Below, one piece after another: positions 50,749 through 62,325 of a stretch of 64,000 bases of DNA. The stretch comes from Lujinxingiaceae bacterium (GTDB lineage: Bacteria; Myxococcota_A; Bradymonadia; Bradymonadales; Bradymonadaceae), in assembly GCA_013697635.1 (NCBI GenBank), contig JACCWM010000147.1, positions 1-64,000 on the forward strand, given 5' to 3'. The position numbers and the translations under genes were made by a program. The stretch's first letter is position 1; every line of letters starts with the position of its first letter. The notes beneath the pieces are model-generated. The model did not search any database. It saw nothing but the letters and a program-made list of their open reading frames with translations, and was not told the DNA's origin.

Positions 50749-53700
50749 TTAGAGAGAGAAACGCTCGGCCAGGCTTTTGACGTCCGCCTGAATCCGTCGA
50801 TCTTTGGCCTGGGCCGCATGTTCCTCGCAGCGTACGACGGCGCGCGAAGCCTCGTGCCACTGGCCCAGCAGCACGAAGTTCTGTGCTTGCTGGTAGGCAA
50901 TTGCCGCCAACGTGGTCGGCGCAATCTCGTCAGCCTCCAAGAGCGCGCGTTCGATGAACATCTTGGCCTCGACAGGACGCAATTGGTATATCAGCGTCGC
51001 CATGCGTAAACGCATCAGTTCGCCGGCCGATTCCTCGCCAGGACGATGGAAAACGGCGCTGTGAGCGTCAAGCGCAACCTCGGCATCGTCAGCGCGACCG
51101 GTCTCGAGCAGATAGCTCACGAGCTCGGAGACCTCGCTCGAACGCGCGCTCGAGCCTGCACGCTCCAGGCGTTGTTCGAGGCGACGGTGGGCGGCGCCAT
51201 CGTAGGGGCGCTGGGGCCCGGCGATCTGGGTGAAATAAGCCAGGCGCAAGCTCTCACGCGGCTCGGCGCCACCCAGCGACTGGCTGAAAGCACGTGCCAG
51301 CGCGGCGCGCTGTGATGGCTGATTCGGCTCGATCAGGGCCACGAGCATCGTGGCCTCGCTGCGGGTACGCTCGACGCTGGCCAACGCGGCGCAACGTCGA
51401 AGCAGGGGCAGCGCTCGGGAGAGCTGACCGCCGTAAAACGCCACCTTGCTACGAAGACACAGCGTCGCCTCGCGCGAGGCATAAGGCGCAAAACCAACCT
51501 CGAAGAGCTCATGCATATGGCGATCGGCGGCCGTGATGTCACCGCCCGCGAGGGCCAGCCCGATCAGAGCGCGGGTGGCCTCGCGTGCTACGTCCGGCGC
51601 GCGAAAGACGTCGATCTGGGTGCGCAAAAGGGTCAGGTGTAAGAGCACATCCGCCAGCCGCTCGCTGCTGCGCGCGGCCGCACCCTGAGCTTCGAGCACC
51701 TCGATTCGCACCGACGGAGCCACACTGGTCGGAAACTCCGCCAGAATCGCCATAGCCTCCTCGAAGTCCTCGTCAGCTTGAGCTTGGCGACCATGGCGTT
51801 GATGCCATTGGCCACGGAGCCCACGCTGGCGAGCCACCAGAATGCGCGCTTGCTGTGAGGTGACGAGACTTGCCGGCAGGCCTTGCTCGATCGCGAACGC
51901 CTGGGAGAGCGCTTGCTCGGCTGCGGCCGCGTCATTTCGTGCCAGATCATGGCGAGCAGCGAGCTGAAGCAGGCCCATCTGCTCGATCTCGGCGCGGCCA
52001 CCGAGACGCTCGAAGGCGCCCTTTCGAAGCATCTTTGCGCGTGCCGTGTCGCCAAGGCGCGCGGCCGCATCGCTTTGATAGAGCTCAATGCGACTTTGCT
52101 GCGGGCCACTCTGAGGCGCCTGCAACTCAACAAGATCTTGCCAGCGTCCAGCCTCGTTGAGCAGCCCAGCCAAGTACAACAAGTGCTCTTGCTCGAGCTG
52201 ACTTTGGCGCGCGTTTTGAGCAGCTTGGACCGATGCCCGCGCGAGAAGGACGGCGAGCCAGTCGATGCCGCGCGCGCTGAACTGCTGGCTGAGGTCGAAA
52301 AGATGCTGGGCAGCACGCGCCGGATCGATCGACTGTCGCAAGATGGCGAAGGCCTCGACAACGCGTTGCTCGGCACTGGGCCCCTCAACGAGGACGTCCT
52401 CATCAACCGCTCCAGGCGATCGATCGCCAGCCTCGGTTTGAGCGCGGATCAAAGCCGCTTCAAGCAGCAATATCTCGGCTGCACGACCACCACGGACTTC
52501 GATGAAGTCCGGCGTCAGCATGGCGCGCAGCTCCGCGACGACGAGGTCGGCACGATCGAACTGCTCCATTTGAAGGTGACGATAGCCCTGCCCCAGCCAG
52601 ATCGCGACCACCTTGGGGTCGGCTGCCAGGTAGTCACGAGTCGTCTCACAGGCGCGTCGAAGCTGAGCAGGATCGCCGTGCTCGCGCGAGGTGGCCACGG
52701 GCAGGCCGCGCGTGCACACCGAGGCCAGCGCCGATCGTGCATCGCGGCGAAGATGCATCTCGTCGACCATCGACAGCCCGTTGACGATCGCCAGCCCATA
52801 GCGGTAGACGTCTTCATTGCCATAGGCTTTGCCGATCTTGACCAAAATCGAGGCCGCAAACAGCGCGCCGACCGGATCGCCGAGCTCACCGGCTTGGCCG
52901 AAGGCCTCGAGCAGACCGCCACTGGGATCAAAGCCCGGCTGAGCCTGCTGGCGCGCAACCAAGGCCAGGATCTCAGCACGGTTGGTGGCCACGGGCTCAT
53001 CGAGCTGCGCGAGCTTGGCCATGGCCGAGGCGATCAACTCCAGCGCGTCACGCGTGCGCTCGGCCTCGAGCAGCAGGCGAGCCAGTCGAAGCTCGCTGAT
53101 CGCCGCAAAATAGAGCGAGCCGCCGGCCTGATAGAGATTTCGCGCCTGCAAGCCCGCATCGATTGACTCGGCCACGCCCCCCAGCTCGAAGCTAAATCCT
53201 GCTTGGCGCGCCAGCGCCGTGGCGGCCATCAAAGTATCGCCGGCCTCGCCATAGGTATTGGAGGCCGAGCGTGCATGGCGCGCGGCTTGTGCCATATCAG
53301 CGCGCTCGGCAAAGGCGCGCGCAAGCAGCAGTTCGGCGCGCGCACGACCGAGCGCGCCGGCTGGCGCAGGCCACGTGCCAAAGAGCTCCATCGCGTTTGT
53401 CGCGTAATGCTCGACGGCCGGCCAATTGGCTTCGAAGGCGAATGAGCGTGCGATGTAGATGGCCAGGTCGGCGTCGATCCCCTCCGCGCTGGTCAGCAGC
53501 TCGGCTCGCATCCATGCCCCAAAGCCTGCGGATGCGAACAGCTCGAGGCGGCGCCACCGGGCCGCATGGCGATTGCCGTGCACCTCGAATTTTTGATCAC
53601 GAAGCAAAAAGGCCGCGACGAGCGGATGACCATCGCGAAGCGCAGCGAGCGCGCGCGCTGCCTTGATCAGGTCGGCAGACGAGGTCTGCGCCCCAAACGA

Positions 53701-54573
53701 GAGTGGAACCTGGGCCAGGGCGGCCTCCATGCGATAAAAGCGCCCGATTCGTCCATCGGCCGGGTCACTGAGCGTCACGATCCAGCGGCCCTCGACCTCG
53801 GCGACAAGCACGTCAGCGCCCAGCGTGCGGCCCAGCGGTACGAGTGCGAACTCGTTGAGTTCGCTGGGCTCGAGCGAGACCGTCGGGTGATTGGAACCAA
53901 GCAACCAGGGCTCGCTCTGGTCAAACGCCCACTGGGACTTGCCCAGGCTTGCCACGCGCAGCACACGCTCGCGCAAGACGCCATCGGGAAGTATCAGGTA
54001 GGGGCCGTTCGCGGCCAACAAACCCTCACTGGCCTCGGTGATCGTGGTGCCCTCGAAGCTGACAATGCCCCTGGCCACAGCCGACAGCGAGGATCCGGCA
54101 GCGGGCGCGCGCATCGGAAGCACCAGCGCGGCCTGCTTGCCACGCGGTGCGGCGGCTGGCCATACGATCGGGCTCGCCGAATCGCCCGACCAGATGCCCA
54201 CCGCTGCGCTCAAAGAGACGCCATCTAGCGAGGTGACGAACTCGATCTTAGCCCCATCGCGATGCGCGGCTTCGAACCAGTCGCTTCGCACCGGCGTCAG
54301 AGGCAGCAATTGGGCGGTGCGCTTTCCGACGCCCGCCGCATAAAAGGCGTGGCGGCGATCGGCGTGCTCGATGATCACGAAATCGGTCAACGCGGCGTTT
54401 TGCTCGCTGATCACGTACCACAAACCGGCGACGTCAATGGCCAGGCTTGCCGATTTGCTCTGAAGGTGGTGCACCGGAACGCGCGCTTCGGGCTTGACGT
54501 TGATGCGACAGCCGACGAGCGCGAAGCCAGCGAGCAGGCCGATTACGATGGCATACCGCCAGCCGACCATCAT
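50749..54573 (-). CDS. large lipoprotein with helical (TPR-like) repeats
   Basis: 1274 residues from the ATG at 54573. That start overlaps the ABC ATPase stop (ATGA) and gives a lipoprotein signal with lipobox ALVGC (C22); the frame is open upstream but only antisense to the ABC gene. Residues about 30-330 are beta-rich. The rest is Ala/Leu/Arg/Glu-rich helical repeats of TPR-like type ([40 protein letters not shown]). It is coupled to the importer genes on one side and to uvrA on the other. A periplasmic scaffold is the likely role; no family recognised. Confidence 0.82.
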   Translation of the reverse strand: MMVGWRYAIVIGLLAGFALVGCRINVKPEARVPVHHLQSKSASLAIDVAGLWYVISEQNAALTDFVIIEHADRRHAFYAAGVGKRTAQLLPLTPVRSDWFEAAHRDGAKIEFVTSLDGVSLSAAVGIWSGDSASPIVWPAAAPRGKQAALVLPMRAPAAGSSLSAVARGIVSFEGTTITEASEGLLAANGPYLILPDGVLRERVLRVASLGKSQWAFDQSEPWLLGSNHPTVSLEPSELNEFALVPLGRTLGADVLVAEVEGRWIVTLSDPADGRIGRFYRMEAALAQVPLSFGAQTSSADLIKAARALAALRDGHPLVAAFLLRDQKFEVHGNRHAARWRRLELFASAGFGAWMRAELLTSAEGIDADLAIYIARSFAFEANWPAVEHYATNAMELFGTWPAPAGALGRARAELLLARAFAERADMAQAARHARSASNTYGEAGDTLMAATALARQAGFSFELGGVAESIDAGLQARNLYQAGGSLYFAAISELRLARLLLEAERTRDALELIASAMAKLAQLDEPVATNRAEILALVARQQAQPGFDPSGGLLEAFGQAGELGDPVGALFAASILVKIGKAYGNEDVYRYGLAIVNGLSMVDEMHLRRDARSALASVCTRGLPVATSREHGDPAQLRRACETTRDYLAADPKVVAIWLGQGYRHLQMEQFDRADLVVAELRAMLTPDFIEVRGGRAAEILLLEAALIRAQTEAGDRSPGAVDEDVLVEGPSAEQRVVEAFAILRQSIDPARAAQHLFDLSQQFSARGIDWLAVLLARASVQAAQNARQSQLEQEHLLYLAGLLNEAGRWQDLVELQAPQSGPQQSRIELYQSDAAARLGDTARAKMLRKGAFERLGGRAEIEQMGLLQLAARHDLARNDAAAAEQALSQAFAIEQGLPASLVTSQQARILVARQRGLRGQWHQRHGRQAQADEDFEEAMAILAEFPTSVAPSVRIEVLEAQGAAARSSERLADVLLHLTLLRTQIDVFRAPDVAREATRALIGLALAGGDITAADRHMHELFEVGFAPYASREATLCLRSKVAFYGGQLSRALPLLRRCAALASVERTRSEATMLVALIEPNQPSQRAALARAFSQSLGGAEPRESLRLAYFTQIAGPQRPYDGAAHRRLEQRLERAGSSARSSEVSELVSYLLETGRADDAEVALDAHSAVFHRPGEESAGELMRLRMATLIYQLRPVEAKMFIERALLEADEIAPTTLAAIAYQQAQNFVLLGQWHEASRAVVRCEEHAAQAKDRRIQADVKSLAERFSL

Positions 54574-55594
54574 CCAACCGCCGCTGCGACACCTGGCACG
54601 TCGTCCGCCACGCGTTTGGGCTCGTCCATGAGGTGGCAGGCCACAAAATGTCCCGGCTCGGCCTCCTTGAACTCGGGCACGTCGCGCCGACACCGATCGA
54701 AGGCAAACGGGCAGCGCGTATGAAAAACGCACCCCGGTGGCGGGTTGATCGGGCTGGGAACATCGCCCGTCAGCACGATGCGCTCGCGCTGCAGCTCGAT
54801 CTCCGGATCGGGGATCGGCACCGCCGAGATCAACGCCTTGGTGTAGGGATGCAGGGGCTTCTCGTAGATGTCCTTGCCGTTGGCCATCTCGGCGACCTTG
54901 CCCAGATACATCACCGCGATGCGATCGGAGATGTGGCGTACGGCCGCCAGATCGTGGGCGATGAACAGATAGGTCAGGTTGAACTCGCGTTGAAGATCTT
55001 CCATCAGGTTGATGATCTGGGCCTGAATCGAGACGTCCAACGCGCTGATCGGCTCGTCGCACACGATGAAACTCGGCTTGCAGGCCAGGGCGCGAGCGAT
55101 GCCGATGCGTTGGCGCTGGCCACCCGAGAACTCATGCGGGTAACGGCGCACATAGCGTGGATCGAGGCCTACGATATCCATGAGTTCCTGGACGCGGCGC
55201 TGAACATCGCGCCCGGCGGCCAGATTGTGCACCCGCAGTGGCTCACCGATGATGTCGCCCACCGTCATGCGTGGATTGAGCGAGCCGTAGGGATCCTGAA
55301 AGATCATCTGCAAATTGCGCCGCAACGGATGTAGCTCGCGCGGTGACAACTTGCACAAGTCGCGGCCCTCGAAGCTGACCTTGCCCTCGGTGGGCCGGTA
55401 GAGCTGAATGATCGCACGGCCCGTGGTCGACTTACCGCAGCCGGACTCGCCGACAAGCCCCAGGGTCTCGCCCTTGAGAATCTCGAAGTTCAAGCCGTCG
55501 ACGGCCTTGACCCGGCTGACCTCGCGGCGCGCGAGCGTGCCCTTGTAGATTGGAAAGTGCATCTTGAGATTTTCAATGCGAATGAGCGCTTCAG

Positions 55595-55598
<4 letters not shown>
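54570..55598 (-). CDS. oppF: oligopeptide/dipeptide ABC transporter ATPase, OppF/DppF type
   Basis: 342 residues. Walker [10 protein letters not shown], signature [15 protein letters not shown], Walker [13 protein letters not shown] and H-loop FIAHDLAAV are intact. The C-terminal oligo_HPY extension is typical of Opp/Dpp ATPases ([20 protein letters not shown]), with its cysteine cluster. It pairs with the OppD-type ATPase, overlapping that gene by 4 bp (ATGA). The substrate (di-, oligopeptide or nickel) is not predictable from the ATPase. Confidence 0.94.
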
Positions 55599-56785
<1,187 letters not shown>

Positions 56786-56789
56786 GACT

Positions 56790-58151
56790 TCAATCCTTGC
56801 GAAGCTGCGGATCGAGCGCATCGCGCAGCCCGTCACCGACAAAGTTCAAACTGAGCAGCGTCACCGCCAGCGCCAGACCGGGAAAGACGATCAACCAGGG
56901 GGCGGTCTCCATGAGCTGGCGTCCCTCGCTTGCGAGCGCGCCCCACGAGGTCATCGGCGCCTGCACGCCCAGACCCAGGAAGGACAAAAACGCCTCTTCG
57001 AGCATCACCGCCGGCACGGTGAGCGTCGCATAGACGATGATCGGACCGAGCGCGTTGGGAATGAGGTGGCGAAAGATGATCGCGCGGTTGGAGACGCCAA
57101 TGGTGCGCGCGGCCTCAACGAACTCCTGGCCCTTGAGGCTGATCACCTGTCCGCGCACAATGCGCGCCATCGTCAGCCACTGCACCGCCCCAAGGGCGAT
57201 GAACAGCAAGAAGATGTTGTGGCCAAAGACGACCATCAACAAAATCACCAAAAACATAAACGGCAGCCCGTACATGATGTCGACGATGCGCATCATGGCG
57301 TTGTCGACCTTTCCACCGACAAAACCCGCCGTTGCACCCCAACTCACGCCGATGAGAAACGATACGAGCGTGGCCAACAATCCAACCGCGAGCGAGATGC
57401 GCGCGCCGTAGACCATGCGCGTGAGCAGATCGCGCCCGAGCTGATCGGTGCCCAGCCTGTTGACACGCGGGCCGGGCAGGCCCTTGTATTCACGGCGATC
57501 GAGCGCGTTGTCGCGGTCGGTGTCGTAGCGATTGATGATGTCGCGCGCCTCGCCAATTGAGATGATGTCGAGCAATCGCCCGCTCTGAGCCATGGTGATC
57601 GTGCCCTCAACGGAGGCATCGCAGGCAAAGATGTCGGGGTGGCGAATCGGTGCCATGCTGCGCCGGATGTTCGCCCACTGGGCGCAGGCCGGAATGAAAT
57701 CGCCAGGAACCTTCATGCTCAACGGCGCGAGCGCATACTCCTCGTAGTTGAGCACGCCGTCGCCATTGAGATCGATCTTGGAAAACTCGATTTGCCGATA
57801 GGCTTGCAGAATCTCGCGATCGTCGATCACGCCGTCACCGTTGGCGTCGACGCTCTCAAAACTCAAGTTGCCCTCGGGCGCGAGCAATTTGTAGTGCACA
57901 GACGGCACGCTGCGCGCGCCGGGAGGCTTGGGTACAACGAAGGCGTGCTGCTCAGCGAGCGTAAAGCCGGTGACGTACTGAGCGACGAACTCGTAGCCCA
58001 GGGCCGCGATCGCCATGAAGCCTACGATGACCGCGCCAGCCATGGCAGCACGATTCTTTCGCAGGCGCCGCCCGGCGTCCTTCCAAAGGCTGGTCCCCTC
58101 GATCAGCTCGATCGGGGGCTTGGCGCCCGCTTTTTTGACCTCGTTTGTCAT
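56790..58151 (-). CDS. oppC: OppC/DppC-type permease with three EF-hand loops in a periplasmic insert
   Basis: 453 residues against about 300 for E. coli OppC; ATG at 58151 with AGGA 7 nt upstream. The first helix is at about 35-60. A periplasmic insert of roughly 150 residues follows before the conserved RLGTDQLGRDLLTRMVYGARISL (about 232-254) and the permease domain with EAARTIGVSNRAIIFRHLIP (the EAA loop). The insert holds three 12-residue EF-hand loops: DANGDGVIDDRE (102-113), DLNGDGVLNYEE (127-138) and DTDRDNALDRRE (210-221). Position-1, -3, -5 and -12 acidic residues are in place in all three, though loop 3 has Asn for Gly at position 6. Calcium binding is therefore expected. The transporter half is otherwise normal. 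Confidence 0.93.
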   Translation of the reverse strand: MTNEVKKAGAKPPIELIEGTSLWKDAGRRLRKNRAAMAGAVIVGFMAIAALGYEFVAQYVTGFTLAEQHAFVVPKPPGARSVPSVHYKLLAPEGNLSFESVDANGDGVIDDREILQAYRQIEFSKIDLNGDGVLNYEEYALAPLSMKVPGDFIPACAQWANIRRSMAPIRHPDIFACDASVEGTITMAQSGRLLDIISIGEARDIINRYDTDRDNALDRREYKGLPGPRVNRLGTDQLGRDLLTRMVYGARISLAVGLLATLVSFLIGVSWGATAGFVGGKVDNAMMRIVDIMYGLPFMFLVILLMVVFGHNIFLLFIALGAVQWLTMARIVRGQVISLKGQEFVEAARTIGVSNRAIIFRHLIPNALGPIIVYATLTVPAVMLEEAFLSFLGLGVQAPMTSWGALASEGRQLMETAPWLIVFPGLALAVTLLSLNFVGDGLRDALDPQLRKD

Positions 58152-58160
58152 GCGCACTTC

Positions 58161-59183
58161 CTATTCATCGTAGCTGACGCGGGGATCAAGGACGGTATAG
58201 AGGATATCGACGACCAGATTGAGCAAGACCAGCAGGGCCGAGTACAAGATGATCGTGCCCAGCACCATGTTGTAGTCGCGATTGAGCGCCGAGCGCACAA
58301 AGTGCGTGCCGACGCCGGGCAGGTTGAAGATCTCTTCGACGACCACCGAGCCTGTCAACAACGCCGCAAACGCCGGCCCAAGATAGCTGACCACGGGCAA
58401 GAGCGCGCCTTTGAGGGCGTGGCGGTAGACCACCATCTTTTCGGTCAGGCCTTTGGAGCGTGCCGTGCGGATGTAGTCCTTGCGAATGACCTCGAGCATG
58501 CCGCCGCGCGTCAAGCGCGCGATGTAGGCTGCATAGAACAGCCCGAGCGTGATGCTGGGCAAGATGCTATCTGCCCAGCTCTCCCAGCCGCCGGCGCGAA
58601 ACCAGCCCAGCTTCAGGGAGAACAACATGATCAACAACGGCCCGAGCACGAAGTTGGGCACGCTGACGCCGATCATCGCCACGGTCATCACCGAGTAGTC
58701 GGGCAATGTATTTTGGCGCAAGCCGGCAAAAAGCCCGGCCGGAATACCGATGAACAGCGCCACGATCAGCGCCTGGATGCCCAGATGAATCGTATAGGGA
58801 AGCCCCGATTTGAGCGTCTCGATCACCGTTCGCTCGGTCACCATGCTCTTGCCGAGGCTGCCGCTCATCAGCGTCTTCATGTAGACGGCGAACTGGGTGT
58901 TGCCCCAATCACTGAGCCCGATCAACGTGATCGGCCCAAGCGCGAGCTTCGAGTTGGGCTGCCAGTACTCGCAGCCCTTCAAGGGCTGCAGCGGCGAGCC
59001 GATGTGGATGGGAAACACGGGCCGGTCAAGCGCATGCTCCTTGACGCAGACGCAGGTGTTAGCCTCGCGCTCTTTCAAGCAAGGATTACTCGGCGCCTGG
59101 CGCGTTATCCACAGCGACACCGTGATAATCACCACGATGACCACCATGCTGCTCAACAGACGTCGAAGGACGAATCGACTCAC
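58161..59183 (-). CDS. oppB: OppB/DppB-type permease with a Cys-containing periplasmic insert
   Basis: 340 residues from the GTG at 59183 (GGAG 5 nt upstream), giving the family's usual start MSRFVLRRLLSSM. After helix 1 the periplasmic loop contains four cysteines (C35, C44, C46, C71; APSNPCLKEREANTCVCV), absent from ordinary OppB. The permease domain has the EAA-type loop RTARSKGLTEKMVVYRHALK and LLTGSVVVEEIFNLPGVGTHF. It forms the channel with OppC. The Cys could form disulphides or bind metal, next to the EF-hand insert of its partner. Confidence 0.92.
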   Translation of the reverse strand: MSRFVLRRLLSSMVVIVVIITVSLWITRQAPSNPCLKEREANTCVCVKEHALDRPVFPIHIGSPLQPLKGCEYWQPNSKLALGPITLIGLSDWGNTQFAVYMKTLMSGSLGKSMVTERTVIETLKSGLPYTIHLGIQALIVALFIGIPAGLFAGLRQNTLPDYSVMTVAMIGVSVPNFVLGPLLIMLFSLKLGWFRAGGWESWADSILPSITLGLFYAAYIARLTRGGMLEVIRKDYIRTARSKGLTEKMVVYRHALKGALLPVVSYLGPAFAALLTGSVVVEEIFNLPGVGTHFVRSALNRDYNMVLGTIILYSALLVLLNLVVDILYTVLDPRVSYDE

Positions 59184-59230
59184 AGCGACTCCACTACGTT
59201 GGAGGCAATCTAGCAACTGCCTTGCTACCA

Positions 59231-59264
59231 GCGAGCGTTTGGGGTTGACCCGCCAAACGCTCGC
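59231..59264 (-). promoter_or_regulatory. intercistronic hairpin between oppA and oppB
   Basis: GCGAGCGTTTGG (59231-59242) and CCAAACGCTCGC (59253-59264) form a perfect 12-bp stem around a 10-nt loop. There is no U-tract on the minus strand, so it is more likely an mRNA-stabilising or partial-termination element that keeps oppA expressed above oppB, as known for other binding-protein operons. Confidence 0.7.
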
Positions 59265-59320
59265 CAGATGGTTGTATCGCAAGCCAGCCTCGGCGTCAGC
59301 CTCGACTTGGCGGCGTCACA

Positions 59321-61027
59321 TCACTCTTTGATGGCCTGCTCGGACAAACCCGGAAGACTCAGATACTTGAGCAGATGGTTATCACGGTTGTGCAGCTTGA
59401 AGCCTTCGATGAAGCGCGAGACCAAGATATTGTTCGTGTAGTAATAGATCGGGATCACCGGACCGCGCTCCATCAAGATCGCCTCGGCCTGCTGAAGCAG
59501 TGCGGTGCGCTTAGCGGTGTCCACCTCGGCCTGGGCCTGGGCGATCAAGGTGTCGTAGGCTTTGTCACTCCAGCCCGTGTTGTTGTTGCCGTTGTCGGTG
59601 ACGAAGAGGTCGAGAAATGTCATCGGGTCGTTGTAGTCGCCAATCCAGCCGGCACGCGCGATCTCGTATTGAATGGCGCTGACGTCTTGGAGGTAGGTCT
59701 TCCACTCCTTGTTCACGAGCTCGGCGTCGATGCCCAGGTTGCGCTTCCACATGTCCTGCACGCTCTCGGCGACGAGCTTGTGATTCTCGTCGGTGTTGTA
59801 AAGCAGCTGCACGCGCGGAAAGCCCTTACCCTCGGCAAAACCGGCATCGCTCATCAGCTGGCGAGCTTTTTGGACGTTGTAGGCCGTGGTCGTCTTGTTC
59901 TCGTAGCCGGGCATACCCGGCGGCACGAAGGACTCGGCCTTGATGTACAGACCGTTGAGCGTCTCATCGACGAGCGAGTCGCGGTCGATGGCCAGCGCGA
60001 GCGCCTGACGGATGCGCACGTCCGCCAGCGGGCTCTTGGGATCGGAGACATTGATGCGGTAGTAGTAGATGCCAAGCATCGGCTCCTTGACGTAGTCAGG
60101 GTGGGCGAGCAGGCCGGTGATCTGGGCCACGGGCAGGCCCGTTCCCGACCAGTGCAGCTCGCCGGTGCGGTAGGCGTTCACCACAGCGTTGATGTCGGTG
60201 ATGATGCGCACGCGCGCCTGCTTGAGCTTGACGTTGTCTTTGTCCCAATAATGCTCGCTTGCCTCGAGCATGATCTCTTGCTGCTCGCGATAACTCGCTA
60301 GATTATAGGGCCCGTTGGTCACGATGTTGGCCGGGCGCGTCCAGGCGTCGCCATGCTTCTCGATCGTCGCGGCCGGCGTGGGAAAGAAGGTGTAGAAAGC
60401 GACGAGCTCAGGGAAGTAAGGCGTGGGATTGACCAGCGTCACCTCGAGGGTGTGCGGGTCTGGCGCCTTGACGCCGACGGCATCCCATTTGCCCGTGCCC
60501 TTGGCGTAGGCTTCGCCACCGGCGATTACCCACAGGATTTGGGCATAATCGCCCGGGAAACCCGGCTCCAAGACGCGGCGCCAGGAGCGCACGAAATCCT
60601 CGGCGACCAGAGGCTCGCCGTTGGACCACTTGGCGTTGCTGCGCAGCTTGAAGGTGTAAACCTTGCCGTCCTCGCTCACCTCAAAGGACTCGGCCACGCC
60701 CGGCACAACGAGATCCTTGGGGTCACTTAAGCCTTCACTGGTTGGCCCCGGCATCAACAAGCCCTCGAAGATGTTGAAGGCGATGCGCCCCTCCGGCGAG
60801 CCGCTCATCTTGGCCGGGTCCAACGTCTGGGGATCGGCGGAGAGCGCGAAGGTGAACATCTTGGTCTGCGAGCCGGCCACGAACTCGGCCGGACCGTCGG
60901 CCTTCTTCGCCGCTTGGCCGCCGCCGTCGTTGGCCGGCTTGTCACATGCAGCGAGCGCCAACGCGCAAAGCGCAACGGCGGCAAGGCGCACGCCCTGTCG
61001 AGGCCATGAAAAGGGAAGTGTGTTCAT
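59321..61027 (-). CDS. oppA: oligopeptide-binding lipoprotein OppA/DppA family
   Basis: 568 residues, lipoprotein signal with lipobox ALAAC (C28). It is a family 5 extracellular binding protein: FALSADPQTLDPAKMSGSPE at the mature N-terminus, VYTFKLRSNAKWSNGEPLVA and later AGFAEGKGFPRVQLLYNTDENHK. It captures peptides in the periplasm for OppBCDF. It is the first gene of the operon, separated from oppB by 137 bp carrying the hairpin. A Ser/Gly/Lys-rich linker (GGGQAAKKADGPAE) follows the Cys. Confidence 0.93.
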   Translation of the reverse strand: MNTLPFSWPRQGVRLAAVALCALALAACDKPANDGGGQAAKKADGPAEFVAGSQTKMFTFALSADPQTLDPAKMSGSPEGRIAFNIFEGLLMPGPTSEGLSDPKDLVVPGVAESFEVSEDGKVYTFKLRSNAKWSNGEPLVAEDFVRSWRRVLEPGFPGDYAQILWVIAGGEAYAKGTGKWDAVGVKAPDPHTLEVTLVNPTPYFPELVAFYTFFPTPAATIEKHGDAWTRPANIVTNGPYNLASYREQQEIMLEASEHYWDKDNVKLKQARVRIITDINAVVNAYRTGELHWSGTGLPVAQITGLLAHPDYVKEPMLGIYYYRINVSDPKSPLADVRIRQALALAIDRDSLVDETLNGLYIKAESFVPPGMPGYENKTTTAYNVQKARQLMSDAGFAEGKGFPRVQLLYNTDENHKLVAESVQDMWKRNLGIDAELVNKEWKTYLQDVSAIQYEIARAGWIGDYNDPMTFLDLFVTDNGNNNTGWSDKAYDTLIAQAQAEVDTAKRTALLQQAEAILMERGPVIPIYYYTNNILVSRFIEGFKLHNRDNHLLKYLSLPGLSEQAIKE

Positions 61028-61089
61028 ACTCGGTGTCCTTAGAATGAATGTTCAGGTGTTCCAATAGTCTTAGAGTCAACGCGTGTGGT

Positions 61090-61117
61090 TGTATCGGCAA
61101 AGCCCCGAGGGTGTCAA
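61090..61117 (-). promoter_or_regulatory. candidate promoter of the opp operon
   Basis: Minus strand: TTGACA (61117-61112), 16-bp spacer, GATACA (61095-61090), about 60 bp before the oppA ATG. The -35 is perfect and the -10 moderate. Confidence 0.5.
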
Positions 61118-61318
61118 TCGGGGCACGGGCCACCACAACAATGGAGCAGTCTTTGACCACTTCGCGGCACCGAACTTCGTGATGCGCAGTGGCGCAGATT
61201 AATTCACTGTTATGGCGCGATAATCACCCATGGCACGGCGTTTGCTGTTATGAACGAGCTGAGACGCGCACGCCTGTCGGGCGTCGACCTCGAGCCAACC
61301 TATTTCACCGGAGTTTTT

Positions 61319-62308
61319 ATGTCATCGCATATGCCCACACCACGCTGGATCCTTCGCTCTGCCCTGATTTTTGCCCTTGCCCCGTTCTCCATGGCCGCCG
61401 TATGCGGCGGCGCCACGGCCGGCGGCGAGAACGATCAGCTCAGCCTCAAGATCGTCGACGATCAATTCGAGTCGGCCGTCACGAGCACGACCTTGGCCGA
61501 GGGCACCCGCGTGACCATGCGTGCGGTCAGCGGACTCAAAGATTCGTTGACACTGGAGTCGGCCAAATCGAGCAGCCCGGGCGTGCTCGAGGTCGTCAGC
61601 TTTCAGCGCGATCTGGTGGTCTTGTCCGCCAAGAGCGCCGGCGAGGCGGTCATCGACGTGGTCGCCGAGGGTCCCGAGTCGGGCAATTTGCGCGATTCGG
61701 TCAACCTGAGCGTTCGCACCCCGGCCTCACTCGAGATCACTGACTCCTGCCGCGACGAGGTCTACCTCACCGCCGGCACCATCGATCTGCCCTATACGAT
61801 GCGTGATTCGAGCGGAAAATCGCTCGCAGGTTACGGATTCTACCCCTTGAACTTCATCCCGGCTGGCCCCGGCCCCAGCGTCGACGCCAACATCACCTCC
61901 GTGGGCCTCGTGCGATTTCGCACCGGCGACAAGGCCGGCAACTTCGCTTTGAACTCGGATCTTTCGGTCAACGCCATGAGCCTCGAGATCGTCGAACCCG
62001 ACCAGGTCACCGTATTCAACGCCGACTCCGCCACCGGCCCCGACATCTCGTTGGCATCCGGCACCGCACCGGTGGTCACCTTCCTGATCAAGACGGCCAC
62101 CAAGTCCATTTGCGGCACCTCCGATCACGTCCAGGTCACCTCGCTTACGCCCGACACCTGCATCGGCTCGATGGGATGGTTTCTCGGCGCCAACTACCTG
62201 CGCGTAACCCCGAAAGCCACCGGCTCCTGCCAACTCGAGGTCAACCTTCTCGGCACCGACGACGCCATCTTGCACAGCGACGGCTTCGCCCTCGAAATCG
62301 CCCCCTGA
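61319..62308 (+). CDS. secreted protein with Ig-like beta domains
   Basis: 329 residues from the ATG at 61319 (GGAG 6 nt upstream). An N-terminal signal (ILRSALIFALAPFSMAAVCG) might be a lipoprotein signal with C29, though Val at -1 is unfavourable. The rest is beta-rich: SLKIVDDQFESAVTSTTLAE and LKSA-type segments (VVLSAKSAGEAVIDVVAEGP) recall bacterial Ig-like (BIG) modules. Cysteines near 144, 265, 281 and 301 could pair. No function assigned. A palindromic repeat follows. Confidence 0.75.
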   Translation: MSSHMPTPRWILRSALIFALAPFSMAAVCGGATAGGENDQLSLKIVDDQFESAVTSTTLAEGTRVTMRAVSGLKDSLTLESAKSSSPGVLEVVSFQRDLVVLSAKSAGEAVIDVVAEGPESGNLRDSVNLSVRTPASLEITDSCRDEVYLTAGTIDLPYTMRDSSGKSLAGYGFYPLNFIPAGPGPSVDANITSVGLVRFRTGDKAGNFALNSDLSVNAMSLEIVEPDQVTVFNADSATGPDISLASGTAPVVTFLIKTATKSICGTSDHVQVTSLTPDTCIGSMGWFLGANYLRVTPKATGSCQLEVNLLGTDDAILHSDGFALEIAP

Positions 62309-62325
62309 CACCCAATATCCTGGCT

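Noticed and set aside
54574-55062. An N-terminal extension of about 160 residues on the large lipoprotein
   Set aside because: It is Arg/Gly-rich antisense-like translation within the oppF gene in another frame. The ATGA overlap and lipobox at 54573 mark the true start.
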